DNA of 49,209 nt from an uncultured Eggerthella sp. (GTDB taxonomy: Bacteria > Actinomycetota > Coriobacteriia > Coriobacteriales > Eggerthellaceae). Of this stretch, positions 1-8,259 are shown piece after piece; within the stretch, counting starts at the first letter, position 1, and each line of letters begins with the position of its first letter. A program made the position numbers and the translations under genes. The notes below the pieces were generated by a model. It saw nothing but the letters and a program-made list of their open reading frames with translations, was not told the origin of the DNA and searched no databases. Location: contig UQNZ01000012.1 of assembly GCA_900542525.1 (NCBI GenBank), positions 1 to 49,209 on the forward strand. Reading direction: 5' to 3'.

Positions 1-55
1 CGGCGACAAATACGTGGGCGCCGATGGTAAGTACGTTCCTGGAATGCAGAAGTAG
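1..55 (+). CDS. C-terminal end of an unidentified protein (partial)
   Basis: An open frame enters from the left edge (first full codon at 2) and stops at TAG 53-55. The visible tail reads GDKYVGADGKYVPGMQK, in which KYV occurs twice within about eight residues, suggesting a short internal repeat. The gene body lies outside the window, so no function can be assigned. It converges on the minus-strand metY gene. Confidence 0.55.
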   Translation, partial: GDKYVGADGKYVPGMQK

Positions 56-86
56 GTTTGAACCCTGCGAAAGCTAGGGTCGTTTC

Positions 87-127
87 GAGGCGAGCAGCGT
101 TGCGTTTGCCGCCGCGTTTCTCGCCTC
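87..127. terminator. Weak terminator-like inverted repeat between convergent genes
   Basis: GAGGCGAG (87-94) is matched exactly by CTCGCCTC (120-127), enclosing about 25 bases. It lies between the end of the first partial gene and the end of metY, where a shared terminator would be expected. No clear T-tract follows and the loop is long, so the call is tentative. Confidence 0.3.
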
Positions 128-156
128 TGGCTAAGACGTTCGTTTGTTTAGTGTAT

Positions 157-1437
157 CTAGACTGCTTCGAGCGCCTGAGTAAGATCGGCGATCAGATCCT
201 CAGCGCTTTCGATACCGCAGGAGAGCCTGATTAGATCGGGGCTGATACCCGCTGCTTCCAGCTCTTCATCGCTCATCTGGCGATGTGTAGCGTTTGCAGG
301 ATGCAGCACGCAGGTGCGCGCATCGGCAACATGCGTGGCGATTTGCGCGAGTTTGAGTGCTGACATGAAGCGCTCAGCTGCTTCGCGCCCACCAGCAACG
401 CCGAAGCTCACTACGCCGCACGTTCCATTCGGCAAGTATTTTTGCGCAAGCTCGTAGCTTTCATCGCCGGGCAGGTCGGCATAGCGCACCCACGAGATCT
501 TCGGATGATCCTTCAAGAACTGTGCGACTGCCAGCCCGTTCGCGGTGTGCTGCGCCATGCGCAGATGCAGGCTTTCCAAGCCCATGTTCAGCAGGAACGC
601 GTTTTGCGGCGATTGGATCGAGCCGAAATCGCGCATGAGTTGTGAGGTTGCCTTCGTGATGTAGGCGCCAGCCTGGCCGAATTGCTTCGTGTAGATAACG
701 CCGTGATAGCTTTCATCCGGCGTGGTCAGTCCAGGGAATTTGTCAGCGTGTGCATCCCAGTCGAAGTTGCCTGAATCGACGATGCAGCCGCCAACGGCAG
801 CGCCATGGCCATCCATGTATTTCGTAGTGGAATGCGTGACGATGTCCGCACCCCATTCGATGGGGCGGCAATTGATGGGCGTGGGGAAGGTGTTGTCAAC
901 GATGAGCGGTACGCCGTGATCGTGAGCCGCCTTCGCAAAGCGTTCGATATCGAGCACCGTGAGCGCGGGGTTAGCTACCGTTTCGCCGAAGACCGCTTTC
1001 GTGTTCGGTTTGAATGCGGCTTCGAGTTCGGCATCACTGCAGGTGGGGGATACGAACGTGAACTCGATGCCCATGCGTGCCATGGTGTGCGCGAACAGGT
1101 TGTAGGTGCCGCCGTAGATGGAAGTGGAGCACACCATATGATCGCCGCAGCCAGCAATGTTGAAGATCGCGAAGAAGTTTGCGGCCTGCCCTGAAGAGGT
1201 GAGCATGGCCGCACTGCCACCTTCAAGTTCGCAGATCTTCGCAGCAACGAAATCATTCGTGGGGTTCTGCAGGCGCGTGTAGAAGTAGCCGGACTCTTCT
1301 AGGTCGAAGAGCTTGCCCATGAATTCGCTCGAATCGTATTTCCACGTGGTGCTCTGATAGATGGGGATCTGACGCGGTTCGGCGTTGCCGGGATGGTAGC
1401 CGCCTTGAACGCAAGTGGTTTCGATTTGAGTAGACAT
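157..1437 (-). CDS. metY: O-acetylhomoserine sulfhydrylase (homocysteine synthase)
   Basis: This is a 426-residue PLP enzyme of the Cys/Met-metabolism family, expected to make homocysteine from O-acetylhomoserine and sulfide in the cytoplasm. Visible features are the phosphate-contact segment YFYTRLQNPT (about 51-60), LTSSGQAAN (79-87), DNTF with the ring-binding Asp181, and HSTTKYMDGHG with the Schiff-base lysine at Lys206. Length and the long mid-domain insertion fit MetY rather than the shorter MetB/MetC. The start at 1437 is chosen because AAGGAG lies seven bases upstream; an upstream in-frame start at 1488 has no such site. It is divergent from metA, whose product makes its substrate. 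A cystathionine-type activity is less likely given that pairing. Confidence 0.93.
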   Translation of the reverse strand: MSTQIETTCVQGGYHPGNAEPRQIPIYQSTTWKYDSSEFMGKLFDLEESGYFYTRLQNPTNDFVAAKICELEGGSAAMLTSSGQAANFFAIFNIAGCGDHMVCSTSIYGGTYNLFAHTMARMGIEFTFVSPTCSDAELEAAFKPNTKAVFGETVANPALTVLDIERFAKAAHDHGVPLIVDNTFPTPINCRPIEWGADIVTHSTTKYMDGHGAAVGGCIVDSGNFDWDAHADKFPGLTTPDESYHGVIYTKQFGQAGAYITKATSQLMRDFGSIQSPQNAFLLNMGLESLHLRMAQHTANGLAVAQFLKDHPKISWVRYADLPGDESYELAQKYLPNGTCGVVSFGVAGGREAAERFMSALKLAQIATHVADARTCVLHPANATHRQMSDEELEAAGISPDLIRLSCGIESAEDLIADLTQALEAV

Positions 1438-1657
1438 GCAAGCTCCTTGTTCTCCAATTTGGGTAAAGTCGTTCAGACCAGGCTGCACGACCGTATGTCT
1501 TGCAGCTCATGGTATCATCTGCGCTTTTTTTCTTCGTTGTTCAGCGGGGCACGTTTCGCTCTTCGGGGCATCGCTTTTCGTGATAGCCAGCACTAAGAAC
1601 AACCGATAGCCTTGCGCTTGTGATTCGCGCGGCGAGCAAAAATGCCCTTTCAAAAGC

Positions 1658-1666
1658 TGTTATGAT
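1658..1666 (+). promoter_or_regulatory. Extended -10 promoter element for metA
   Basis: TG at 1658-1659, one base, then TATGAT (1661-1666) forms an extended -10 element 26 bases before the metA start. No good -35 hexamer sits 16-18 bases upstream, which extended -10 promoters tolerate. No SAM riboswitch fold was recognised in the metY-metA gap. Confidence 0.4.
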
Positions 1667-1691
1667 GAACACCGAAGAAAGGACGTTAGCT

Positions 1692-2621
1692 ATGCCGATT
1701 AGAATTCCTGATGCGCTACCCGCAACAAGCGTGCTTGAAGGTGAGAACATCTTCGTAATGACCGAGCATCGAGCGATTCATCAGGATATTCGCCCCCTGC
1801 GCGTGCTCATCTTGAACTTGATGCCTACCAAGATCGAAACGGAAACGCAGATCCTGCGTAAGCTTTCCAATACGCCGTTGCAGGTCGAGGTTGATCTTCT
1901 GCAAACGGTCAGCCATCGTGCCACGCATGTGCCTGCCGAGCATCTGGAATCGTTCTATGTTGGCCTCGACGACATTCGCCACAAGCGCTACGACGGCATG
2001 ATTATCACGGGTGCGCCGGTCGAACTCTACGATTTCGAAACGGTCGACTATTGGCCGGAGCTGTGCGAGATCTTCGAGTGGGCGAAGGCACATGTGTTTT
2101 CTACGTTCTATATCTGCTGGGGAGCTCAAGCAGGCATCTATTATCACTTCGGCATCGACAAGCACATCCTCGACAGCAAGATGTCGGGCATCTTCGCACA
2201 CCAGATCGTAAAGCCTTCGAGTCCGCTCGTGCGCGGCATCGATGACATCCTTCACGCACCGCATTCGCGTAACACCGAAGTTCACGTGGAAGACATTGAA
2301 GCTCACCCTGGCCTTGAGGTTGTCGCCGTGTCGGATGAAGCGGGCGTGTTCATCGCGAAGAGCACCGACAGTCGCCACTTCTTCGTGTTCGGCCACCCTG
2401 AATATGACACGGGAACCCTTGCTGAAGAGTACTTCCGCGACGTGAAGAAGGGCATCGACCCCGAAGTCCCCAAGCATTATTTTCCGAACGACGATCCTAC
2501 GCAAAAACCGCTTTCGAATTGGCGTGCGGCTGCTCAGCTGCTCTACACTAATTGGCTGAATTACTACGTCTATCAGGCAACACCCTACGATATCGACAAC
2601 ACCGACCTCAAGGCAGACTAG
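1692..2621 (+). CDS. metA: Homoserine O-acetyltransferase, MetA type
   Basis: The 309-residue protein has exactly the usual length of MetA and begins MPIRIPDALP, the family's typical N-terminus; an in-frame GTG 24 codons upstream is therefore rejected. It acylates homoserine in the first committed step to methionine. Visible catalytic residues are Cys142 in YICWGAQAG and His235 and Glu237 in GHPEYD. Residue 111 is Glu (GAPVELYDFE); in this family Glu at 111 is associated with acetyl-CoA use and Gly with succinyl-CoA use, so acetyl transfer is predicted. That agrees with the divergent metY, which uses O-acetylhomoserine. A purine-rich GAAAGGA precedes the start. Confidence 0.95.
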   Translation: MPIRIPDALPATSVLEGENIFVMTEHRAIHQDIRPLRVLILNLMPTKIETETQILRKLSNTPLQVEVDLLQTVSHRATHVPAEHLESFYVGLDDIRHKRYDGMIITGAPVELYDFETVDYWPELCEIFEWAKAHVFSTFYICWGAQAGIYYHFGIDKHILDSKMSGIFAHQIVKPSSPLVRGIDDILHAPHSRNTEVHVEDIEAHPGLEVVAVSDEAGVFIAKSTDSRHFFVFGHPEYDTGTLAEEYFRDVKKGIDPEVPKHYFPNDDPTQKPLSNWRAAAQLLYTNWLNYYVYQATPYDIDNTDLKAD

Positions 2622-2710
2622 CCAACCGCAAGTTTGTGCACGATGACATGAGTCAGGAGAACCGTCTCTTTGACTCCCTTTAACTCACACTCAGGAAACA
2701 ACAACAATAA

Positions 2711-2731
2711 CGAAGGCTTCAGGTGCCTTCG
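2711..2731 (+). terminator. Hairpin downstream of metA
   Basis: CGAAGGC (2711-2717) and GCCTTCG (2725-2731) form a perfect 7-bp stem with a seven-base loop about 90 bases after metA. The following bases (CTTCCAATAT) are not a proper T-tract, so it may be a weak terminator or only an mRNA 3' structure. Confidence 0.4.
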
Positions 2732-2784
2732 CTTCCAATATCTCGGTAAATCGACCTTTCATGCCTATCTCGCACGCGAATCGA

Positions 2785-2814
2785 TTGACTTCATGAACGA
2801 AAACAGATTATTAT
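2785..2814 (+). promoter_or_regulatory. Promoter of the rplM-rpsI operon
   Basis: TTGACT (2785-2790) and TATTAT (2809-2814) are separated by 18 bases, a near-consensus housekeeping promoter. Transcription would start near 2821, giving a leader of about 160 bases before rplM. Confidence 0.8.
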
Positions 2815-2819
2815 GCAAA

Positions 2820-2919
2820 GGTTCGCTTTCAAAAGCCCCGTGTGGCTGTGCGGTCTGAAGCTTTTGGTACGGTAGTCCAGAACCAAGCCGAAAGAAAGCG
2901 AAGGGGTAGGATCCTTCGC
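2820..2919 (+). promoter_or_regulatory. Structured 5' leader of rplM-rpsI
   Basis: Between the promoter and the rplM start several complementary segments can be seen: GGTTC (2820-2824) with GAACC (2880-2884); CAAAAGC (2830-2836) with GCTTTTG (2860-2866); AGCC (2834-2837) with GGCT (2844-2847), which competes with the previous pair; and a separate hairpin GCGAAGG (2898-2904) with CCTTCGC (2913-2919). Such leaders often carry autogenous ribosomal-protein regulation. Known L13 leaders exist in other Gram-positives, but I cannot show that this one belongs to that family. Confidence 0.45.
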
Positions 2920-2981
2920 GCATTTCAGGCAAAGCAAGCAACTTTTGAAAACAAACATTGTTACTTTATTGGAGGAACACA

Positions 2982-3419
2982 GTGAAGACCTATTATGCAA
3001 AGCCGAATGAAGTTGCTCGCGAGTGGCTTCTCATCGACGCGCAAGACCAGGTTCTCGGTCGTGTCGCATCGAAGGCGGCTCATATCCTGCGCGGTAAGCA
3101 TAAGCCGACCTATACCCCTCACGTGGACACTGGCGATTTCGTGGTTATCATCAACGCCGACAAGATTCGCGTGACCGGTAAGAAGCTCACCGATAAGGAA
3201 TACTACCGCCACAGCGGTTATCCGGGAGGACTCAAGTGCGAGACCTTCGAAGAGGCCATGGAAAAGCACCCGGAGCGCGTGATCGAACATGCAGTTAAGG
3301 GCATGCTCCCCAAGAACACGCTCGGTCGTGCAATGGCTAAGAAGCTCAAGGTCTATGCCGGTGCAGAGCATCCGCACATGGCACAGCAGCCCCGCGAGAT
3401 CAAGATGGAGGATAACTAA
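2982..3419 (+). CDS. rplM: 50S ribosomal protein L13
   Basis: This 145-residue protein has the L13 signature throughout: the N-terminal KTYYAKPNEVAREWLLID, LGRVASKAAHILRGK, and the C-terminal MLPKNTLGRAMAKKLKVY followed by HPHMAQQP. It is an early-assembly protein of the large ribosomal subunit. The start is GTG at 2982 with GGAGGA at 2971-2976; a TTG eight codons upstream would place this ribosome binding site inside the gene. Its stop codon shares one base with the rpsI start, the classic rplM-rpsI operon arrangement. Confidence 0.98.
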   Translation: MKTYYAKPNEVAREWLLIDAQDQVLGRVASKAAHILRGKHKPTYTPHVDTGDFVVIINADKIRVTGKKLTDKEYYRHSGYPGGLKCETFEEAMEKHPERVIEHAVKGMLPKNTLGRAMAKKLKVYAGAEHPHMAQQPREIKMEDN

Positions 3420-3811
3420 TGGCAGGTGAAGCTATTTATTACGGCACGGGTCGTCGTAAGAACGCAGTTGCTCGCGTGCGTATCGTCCCGGGCACCGGTA
3501 AGGTTACCGTCAATGGTCGTGATGGTCTCGACTTCTTCGGTCGTCAGGCACTCGTTGATTATGCGAAGACTCCCTTCGGCGTAACCGATACCATGAATCA
3601 GTTCGACGTTATCGCTCGCTGCAATGGTGGCGGCACGTCTGGTCAGGCAGGTGCTCTGCGCATGGGCATCGCTCGCGCCCTTCTCGAGGCGGGCGATTAT
3701 CGCGCAGAACTGAAGCGCGCAGGTTACCTCACGCGCGATGCTCGTATGGTCGAGCGTAAGAAGTACGGCCTGAAGAAAGCTCGTAAGCGTCCGCAGTTCT
3801 CAAAGCGCTAA
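3419..3811 (+). CDS. rpsI: 30S ribosomal protein S9
   Basis: A 130-residue protein with the S9 signatures YYGTGRRKNAVARVR near the N-terminus, GGGTSGQAGALRMGIARAL in the middle and the basic tail KKARKRPQFSKR, which in S9 reaches the P-site tRNA. The ATG overlaps the rplM stop as TAATG, and GGAGG lies just upstream within rplM, so the two are translationally coupled. A strong terminator follows. Confidence 0.98.
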   Translation: MAGEAIYYGTGRRKNAVARVRIVPGTGKVTVNGRDGLDFFGRQALVDYAKTPFGVTDTMNQFDVIARCNGGGTSGQAGALRMGIARALLEAGDYRAELKRAGYLTRDARMVERKKYGLKKARKRPQFSKR

Positions 3812-3849
3812 GATTTTTGCTTCAGACCCGATCATACCGATCGAAGACA

Positions 3850-3880
3850 AGAACCGCTTCTTCGGAGGCGGTTCTTTTTT
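3850..3880 (+). terminator. Intrinsic terminator of rplM-rpsI
   Basis: AGAACCGC (3850-3857) pairs with GCGGTTCT (3868-3875), followed directly by a T-run to 3880. It is a textbook Rho-independent terminator 38 bases after rpsI. Confidence 0.95.
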
Positions 3881-3961
3881 GTAGAAACGTTTACGATTGT
3901 CTTATAGGTTGTGTGCTTGTCTGCGCATTTTGATGCGAATCAGGCATAATAAGCAGATAGA

Positions 3962-3967
3962 TATAAT
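3962..3967 (+). promoter_or_regulatory. -10 element upstream of the Pro/Gln-rich membrane protein gene
   Basis: A perfect TATAAT sits 22 bases before the ATG at 3989. No convincing -35 hexamer is seen at the right distance, so only the -10 is called; the implied leader is very short. Confidence 0.45.
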
Positions 3968-3988
3968 CGCGCACATCGTGAGGTATAT

Positions 3989-4576
3989 ATGTCCGAAGAG
4001 AACAACCATACTGAACACCCCGCAGCGAATGCCCCGCAAGAGAACGGCACGCCGCTGCCTCCACCTACTCCTGGCGTCCAGCCCGTAGTGCCGAGCGCTC
4101 CGCAGCAGCCGGCACCGCAGCAAGCTCCTGCTCAACAGCCGAACACTGCGCAACCGCAGGCGCAAGACGACCAGCAACAAGCACCGCAGTCTCCCGAGCA
4201 GCCAACTCAGCAGGCCAACCAAAATCAGCAGCCCAAGCCAACCTTCCGCGAGAACGGAGCCTTCTCGTTCTTCGCTACGCCCTCTGATCCCGATGATGAC
4301 CCTACGCCCATGAGCGTTGGCTTCAAGATCGGCTGGTTCGTGCTCGGTCTTATCGGCGGCATGCTCGGTTTGGTCATGGCATGGCTTTCCACCTCGACGC
4401 TCTCTGCAAAGCGTCGACGCCAGGCGCTCATTTGGACTTGGGCAGGCTTCGCAGTACAGGCAGTTGCTTTCTTCATCATCGTTTTGAACGGCGGCACGCT
4501 CCCTGGCTTGCCTACTGGTGGCACAGCAGCCCAAGGCGGAAGCGCAACAACAGGCTCAACTTCTGCATTTGGATAG
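3989..4576 (+). CDS. Pro/Gln-rich membrane protein of unknown function
   Basis: The 195-residue product is not recognised. Residues 1-90 are low-complexity and rich in Pro, Gln and Ala, with many QQ and PQ pairs and probably disordered. Two hydrophobic segments follow at about 108-132 and 145-167, separated by a short basic loop (SAKRRRQ). The tail is Gly/Thr/Ser-rich. The simplest topology is an N-terminal cytoplasmic domain, two membrane helices and a cytoplasmic tail. GTGAGG lies five bases before the ATG. It sits alone between the ribosomal-protein terminator and glnN, so the context gives no function. Confidence 0.75.
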   Translation: MSEENNHTEHPAANAPQENGTPLPPPTPGVQPVVPSAPQQPAPQQAPAQQPNTAQPQAQDDQQQAPQSPEQPTQQANQNQQPKPTFRENGAFSFFATPSDPDDDPTPMSVGFKIGWFVLGLIGGMLGLVMAWLSTSTLSAKRRRQALIWTWAGFAVQAVAFFIIVLNGGTLPGLPTGGTAAQGGSATTGSTSAFG

Positions 4577-4608
4577 TCTGCGCATTCGGGAGCTCTTTCT
4601 TCCGCTGC

Positions 4609-4617
4609 TGGTATAAT
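4609..4617 (+). promoter_or_regulatory. Extended -10 promoter for glnN
   Basis: TG at 4609-4610 plus TATAAT at 4612-4617 forms an extended -10 element about 107 bases before the glutamine synthetase start. No clear -35 was found. Confidence 0.55.
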
Positions 4618-4723
4618 GTGCAAAATGCGATGCAACAAAGCGCGCGATTTCCTTTAGGGCAATCGGTATTCATACTTGCTCGCATCGCTCATTACTCGTG
4701 AAACATCTACGTGAGGAGAACGT

Positions 4724-6814
4724 ATGTCGAACGTTTCAGAGATCTTCGGAACCCTGGTCTTCAATGACCACGTTATGAAGGAACGTCTTCCATCCGAGAC
4801 GTACAAGAACCTCGCGAAAACGATCAAAGAGGGAAAGCCGCTCGATATCGAGGTGGCGAACGTGGTCGCGCACGCTATGAAAGAATGGGCGATCGAAAAT
4901 GGTGCCACGCATTACTCGCACTGGTTTCAGCCGCTTTCGGGCATCACTTCTGAAAAGCACGACAGCTTCTTGAATCCCGTGGGCGATGGTACGGCCATTA
5001 TGACCTTCTCGGGCAAGGAGCTCATCCAAGGCGAACCCGATGCTTCAAGCTTCCCGAATGGCGGGCTTCGTGCCACTTTCGAAGCGCGTGGTTACACCGC
5101 ATGGGATCCCACAAGCCCTGCTTTCATCAAGGACGAGGTGCTCTGCATCCCCACAGCGTTTTGTTCCTATACGGGCGAAGCGCTCGACAAGAAAACACCG
5201 CTTCTGCGTTCCATGCGTGCGATCGATACGCAAGCTCAGCGCGTGCTGCGTTTCTTCGGCGAAGACGGCCACCAAGTTATCGCCACGGTCGGCTCCGAGC
5301 AGGAGTATTTCCTCATCGCTGAAAAGGATTACGAACGCCGCCACGACCTGATCATGACCGGTCGTACGCTCTTCGGCGCACCGCCGAGCAAAGGCCAGGA
5401 ACTCGATGAGCACTACTTTGGCGCCATCCGCCCAACGGTCAACGAATTCATGAAAGAACTCGACGACGATCTGTGGAAGCTCGGTGTTACGGCGAAGACC
5501 AAACATAATGAAGTTGCGCCTGCGCAGCATGAACTTGCGCCCATCTTCACCAACGCCAACCGCGCCATCGATGAGAACTTGCTCACCATGGAGAAAATGC
5601 GCCTTGATGCGTCGCACTATGGCCTCACGTGCCTTCAGCATGAAAAGCCCTTCGAAGGCATCAACGGCTCAGGCAAGCACAACAACTGGTCGCTTTCCTA
5701 CGACAATGTGAACCTGCTCGATCCGGGCGACGACCCGATCGATAACCTGCGCTTTCTTGTGTTCCTTGCCTGCGTGATTGAAGCGGTCGATGAATACCAA
5801 GAACTCTTGCGTATGTCGGTTGCCTCTGCGGGCAACGATCACCGCCTTGGTGCCGATGAAGCGCCTCCTGCCATCGTCTCGATCTTCTTAGGCGATGAAC
5901 TTGATGCCATCGTGGATGCACTGATCAAGGGTGATGAATATCATTCAGCCGAGGCTATTTCTATGGACTTGGGCGTTGCGGTTCTTCCGCAATTCCTCAA
6001 AGACAACACCGATCGCAACCGCACAAGCCCCTTTGCGTTCACGGGCAACAAGTTCGAGTTCCGCATGCCAGGTTCTTCTGTGAACCTTTCGGATTGCAAC
6101 ATGATCCTGAACACGGCGGTCGCAAAGAGCCTCAAGGATTTTGCGGATGCTTGTGAAGGTCTTGAGGGTGCTGAGTTCGAGAAGAAAGCGATCGGTTACG
6201 TTCGCCAGCTTCTTACTGACCACAAGCGCATCATCTTCAATGGCAACGGCTATTCGGAAGAGTGGCAAGAAGAAGCAGCACGACGCGGGTTGGCGAACCA
6301 TCGCAACACCGCCGAAGCGCTTCCATGCTTCGTTTCGCAGAAATCGATAGACCTCTTCACTGAGTTCGGCATCTTATCCGAATCGGAAGTGCATAGCCGC
6401 TACGAGGTGAAGCTCGATAAATACACGAAGCTTTTGAACATCGAGGCACGCGTGATGATCCGCATGGCGCGTCGCATGTATTTGCCCGCCATCAGCAAAT
6501 ATATGCGCGATCTGGCAGAAACCATCACCTCGGTGAAAGCAGCGGTGGCTTCATCTGATATGGAAGAGCACGAAAAGCTCCTTTCTTACCTGGTGAAAGG
6601 GACGAATGTTGTTGCGGCTTGCGTACGCACGCTCATCGCTGAACATGATAGCGCGGAAGCCATCGAAGACCTTCAGGAGCAGGCATATGCCTATGCCGAA
6701 AAGGTCATCCCAGCCATGGATGCCTTGCGTGCTGAGATCGATGCGCTCGAGTGCGTGGTAGAGAATGGCTACTGGCCCGTGCCCACCTACAACGACATCC
6801 TTTTTTACAATTAG
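4724..6814 (+). CDS. glnN: Glutamine synthetase, type III
   Basis: This 696-residue enzyme makes glutamine from glutamate, ammonia and ATP in the cytoplasm. Its length is that of the GSIII family, against about 450 residues for GSI. Signatures include HWFQPLSG (66-73), the GSIII-type segment EPDASSFPNGGLRATFEARG (104-123), the metal-binding VGSEQEYFLI (189-198), NEVAPAQHE, and HEKPFEGINGSGKHNNWS, which contributes the ATP and ammonium region. GAGGAGA lies just upstream of the ATG. It is monocistronic, with its own promoter and a terminator at 6850. GSIII is common in anaerobes such as Bacteroidetes and clostridia. No PII or GlnR-type gene is adjacent. Confidence 0.96.
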   Translation: MSNVSEIFGTLVFNDHVMKERLPSETYKNLAKTIKEGKPLDIEVANVVAHAMKEWAIENGATHYSHWFQPLSGITSEKHDSFLNPVGDGTAIMTFSGKELIQGEPDASSFPNGGLRATFEARGYTAWDPTSPAFIKDEVLCIPTAFCSYTGEALDKKTPLLRSMRAIDTQAQRVLRFFGEDGHQVIATVGSEQEYFLIAEKDYERRHDLIMTGRTLFGAPPSKGQELDEHYFGAIRPTVNEFMKELDDDLWKLGVTAKTKHNEVAPAQHELAPIFTNANRAIDENLLTMEKMRLDASHYGLTCLQHEKPFEGINGSGKHNNWSLSYDNVNLLDPGDDPIDNLRFLVFLACVIEAVDEYQELLRMSVASAGNDHRLGADEAPPAIVSIFLGDELDAIVDALIKGDEYHSAEAISMDLGVAVLPQFLKDNTDRNRTSPFAFTGNKFEFRMPGSSVNLSDCNMILNTAVAKSLKDFADACEGLEGAEFEKKAIGYVRQLLTDHKRIIFNGNGYSEEWQEEAARRGLANHRNTAEALPCFVSQKSIDLFTEFGILSESEVHSRYEVKLDKYTKLLNIEARVMIRMARRMYLPAISKYMRDLAETITSVKAAVASSDMEEHEKLLSYLVKGTNVVAACVRTLIAEHDSAEAIEDLQEQAYAYAEKVIPAMDALRAEIDALECVVENGYWPVPTYNDILFYN

Positions 6815-6849
6815 CTTCAACCACTCCAGCGAAATGGAGTAGAATAACG

Positions 6850-6884
6850 AAAGGCCATGGTGCTGCCGTGGTCTTTCTGTTTTT
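6850..6884 (+). terminator. Intrinsic terminator of glnN
   Basis: AAAGGCCATGG (6850-6860) pairs with CCGTGGTCTTT (6866-6876) over 11 bp including two G-U pairs, followed by CTG and TTTTT. It sits between glnN and ilvE. Confidence 0.8.
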
Positions 6885-6949
6885 GTTGCATGTCAGTACG
6901 ACGAAGTGTGCGGCGCAACGTATCGAATACTTTGAAGAAGGGGAGCGCT

Positions 6950-7879
6950 ATGGCTGATCTAACCGAAGTCGACTATATCTGGAAAAATGGCAAGATCGTT
7001 CCATGGGCTGAGGCAACCACGCACGTGCTCACGCATGCGCTTCACTACGGTTCGGGCGTATTCGAGGGCATTCGTTGCTATCACAATACCGACACCGATG
7101 AAGCGGTTGTGTTCCGTCTGGAAGATCACATGAAGCGCCTGCATAACAGCGCGAAGATCGCACATATGGAATTGCCCTATTCGGTAGAGGAGCTCTGCCA
7201 GGCAACTATCGATATCATCAGAGCGAATAAGCTGAAATCGTGCTATATCCGCCCGCTTGCTTATTACGGTTATGGTCAGATGGGTGTCGATCCCACAGGA
7301 GCGCCAGTCGATGTCATCATCGCAGTGTGGCCTTGGGATGCCTATCTTGGCGAGGAAGCGCTCGAAAACGGCGTTTCTGTGGGTATTTCGTCTTGGCGTC
7401 AGCGTTCGTTCAACGCCATCCCGCCAGCAGTGAAATCCACGGCTTCCTACATGAATTCGATCCTCGCGAAGCTCGAGGCGAAGGAGCATGGCTATGCAGA
7501 AGCGATCATGCTCAACGAAGTGGGTCACGTCTGCGAAGGCACGGGTGAGAATCTCTTCATCGTGCGCGATGGCATCCTTATGACGCCTCCACTGGGTGAT
7601 GGCTTGCTCGAAGGTATTACGCGCGATACCGTCTTGAATATCGCTGTTGATATGGATATTCCCGCACTTGAGGAAACGCTCAACCGTTCCGATCTCTATG
7701 TTGCCGACGAGATGTTCATGACCGGTTCGGCTGCTGAACTCACGCCCATCGGGAGCGTGGATAATCGCGTTATCGGTAAGCCTGGTCCCATTACCAAGGC
7801 ACTTCAGGAGCGCTACTTTGATGTTGCCTATGGCAAAGTGCCCGAATATGAAGAGTGGATCACGCGCATCGCTGATTAA
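6950..7879 (+). CDS. ilvE: Branched-chain amino acid aminotransferase
   Basis: A 309-residue fold-type IV PLP aminotransferase that interconverts leucine, isoleucine and valine with their 2-keto acids. Family features are HALHYGSGVFEGIRCY (29-44), RLEDHMKRLHNSAKI (56-70) and the Schiff-base lysine Lys162 in AVKSTASYMNS. CEGTGENLF and the glycine-rich TGSAAELTPI near the C-terminus complete the PLP site. The ATG at 6950 has AAGGGGAG upstream; an in-frame start at 6857 would lie inside the glnN terminator and is rejected. A terminator at 7903 isolates it from the next gene. D-amino-acid or aminodeoxychorismate-lyase activity is less likely from overall similarity. Confidence 0.93.
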   Translation: MADLTEVDYIWKNGKIVPWAEATTHVLTHALHYGSGVFEGIRCYHNTDTDEAVVFRLEDHMKRLHNSAKIAHMELPYSVEELCQATIDIIRANKLKSCYIRPLAYYGYGQMGVDPTGAPVDVIIAVWPWDAYLGEEALENGVSVGISSWRQRSFNAIPPAVKSTASYMNSILAKLEAKEHGYAEAIMLNEVGHVCEGTGENLFIVRDGILMTPPLGDGLLEGITRDTVLNIAVDMDIPALEETLNRSDLYVADEMFMTGSAAELTPIGSVDNRVIGKPGPITKALQERYFDVAYGKVPEYEEWITRIAD

Positions 7880-7902
7880 TGATCTATCCTGATAGCAAAC
7901 AG

Positions 7903-7929
7903 AAGAGCCCTGTTCAACGGGCTCTTTTT
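7903..7929 (+). terminator. Intrinsic terminator of ilvE
   Basis: AAGAGCCC (7903-7910) pairs with GGGCTCTT (7919-7926), with the T-run reaching 7929; an eight-base loop separates the arms. Confidence 0.95.
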
Positions 7930-7957
7930 GTCGAGCAGCCTTGAGAGAAGTGAGAGT

Positions 7958-8251
7958 ATGTCCGAACTACGCACCCGAGAAGTCGAAGACCTATTGAATG
8001 TGCTTGCGGGATTGAATGAGCCCGATGAGATCTTCGCGCTTTTAGAAGATCTCTTCACGATTCGCGAGATCAAGGACACCTCCCAGCGTCTAGAAGTGGC
8101 GCGTCTTTTGCGAGAAGGCGAATCGTACGCTTCCATCGAAAAGACAACGGGGGCTTCGGCAACCACTATCGCGCGTGTCTCAAAGGCGCTCAACTACGGT
8201 ACGGGTGGTTATCAGTTGGCACTTGAGGTGCTGAAGGCGAGCAAGCAGTAA
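7958..8251 (+). CDS. YerC/YecD-type TrpR-related DNA-binding protein
   Basis: The 97-residue protein matches the small YerC/YecD family, whose all-helical TrpR-like fold carries a helix-turn-helix. Here it is LREGESYASIEKTTGASATT, about residues 54-73, followed by IARVSKALNYGTGGY, the family's ending. The N-terminal half (DLLNVLAGLNEPDEIFALLEDLFT) is the dimerisation part. The start at 7958 has a GAGAAGTGAG purine stretch; an in-frame codon ten residues upstream overlaps the ilvE terminator. The regulon is unknown, and no tryptophan gene is nearby. It probably shares a transcript with the following lipoprotein gene, eight bases away. Confidence 0.85.
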   Translation: MSELRTREVEDLLNVLAGLNEPDEIFALLEDLFTIREIKDTSQRLEVARLLREGESYASIEKTTGASATTIARVSKALNYGTGGYQLALEVLKASKQ

Positions 8252-8259
8252 CGTCTGGC

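Noticed and set aside
2670..2858. 62-codon frame upstream of rplM
   Set aside because: It runs across the rplM promoter and leader and has no ribosome binding site.
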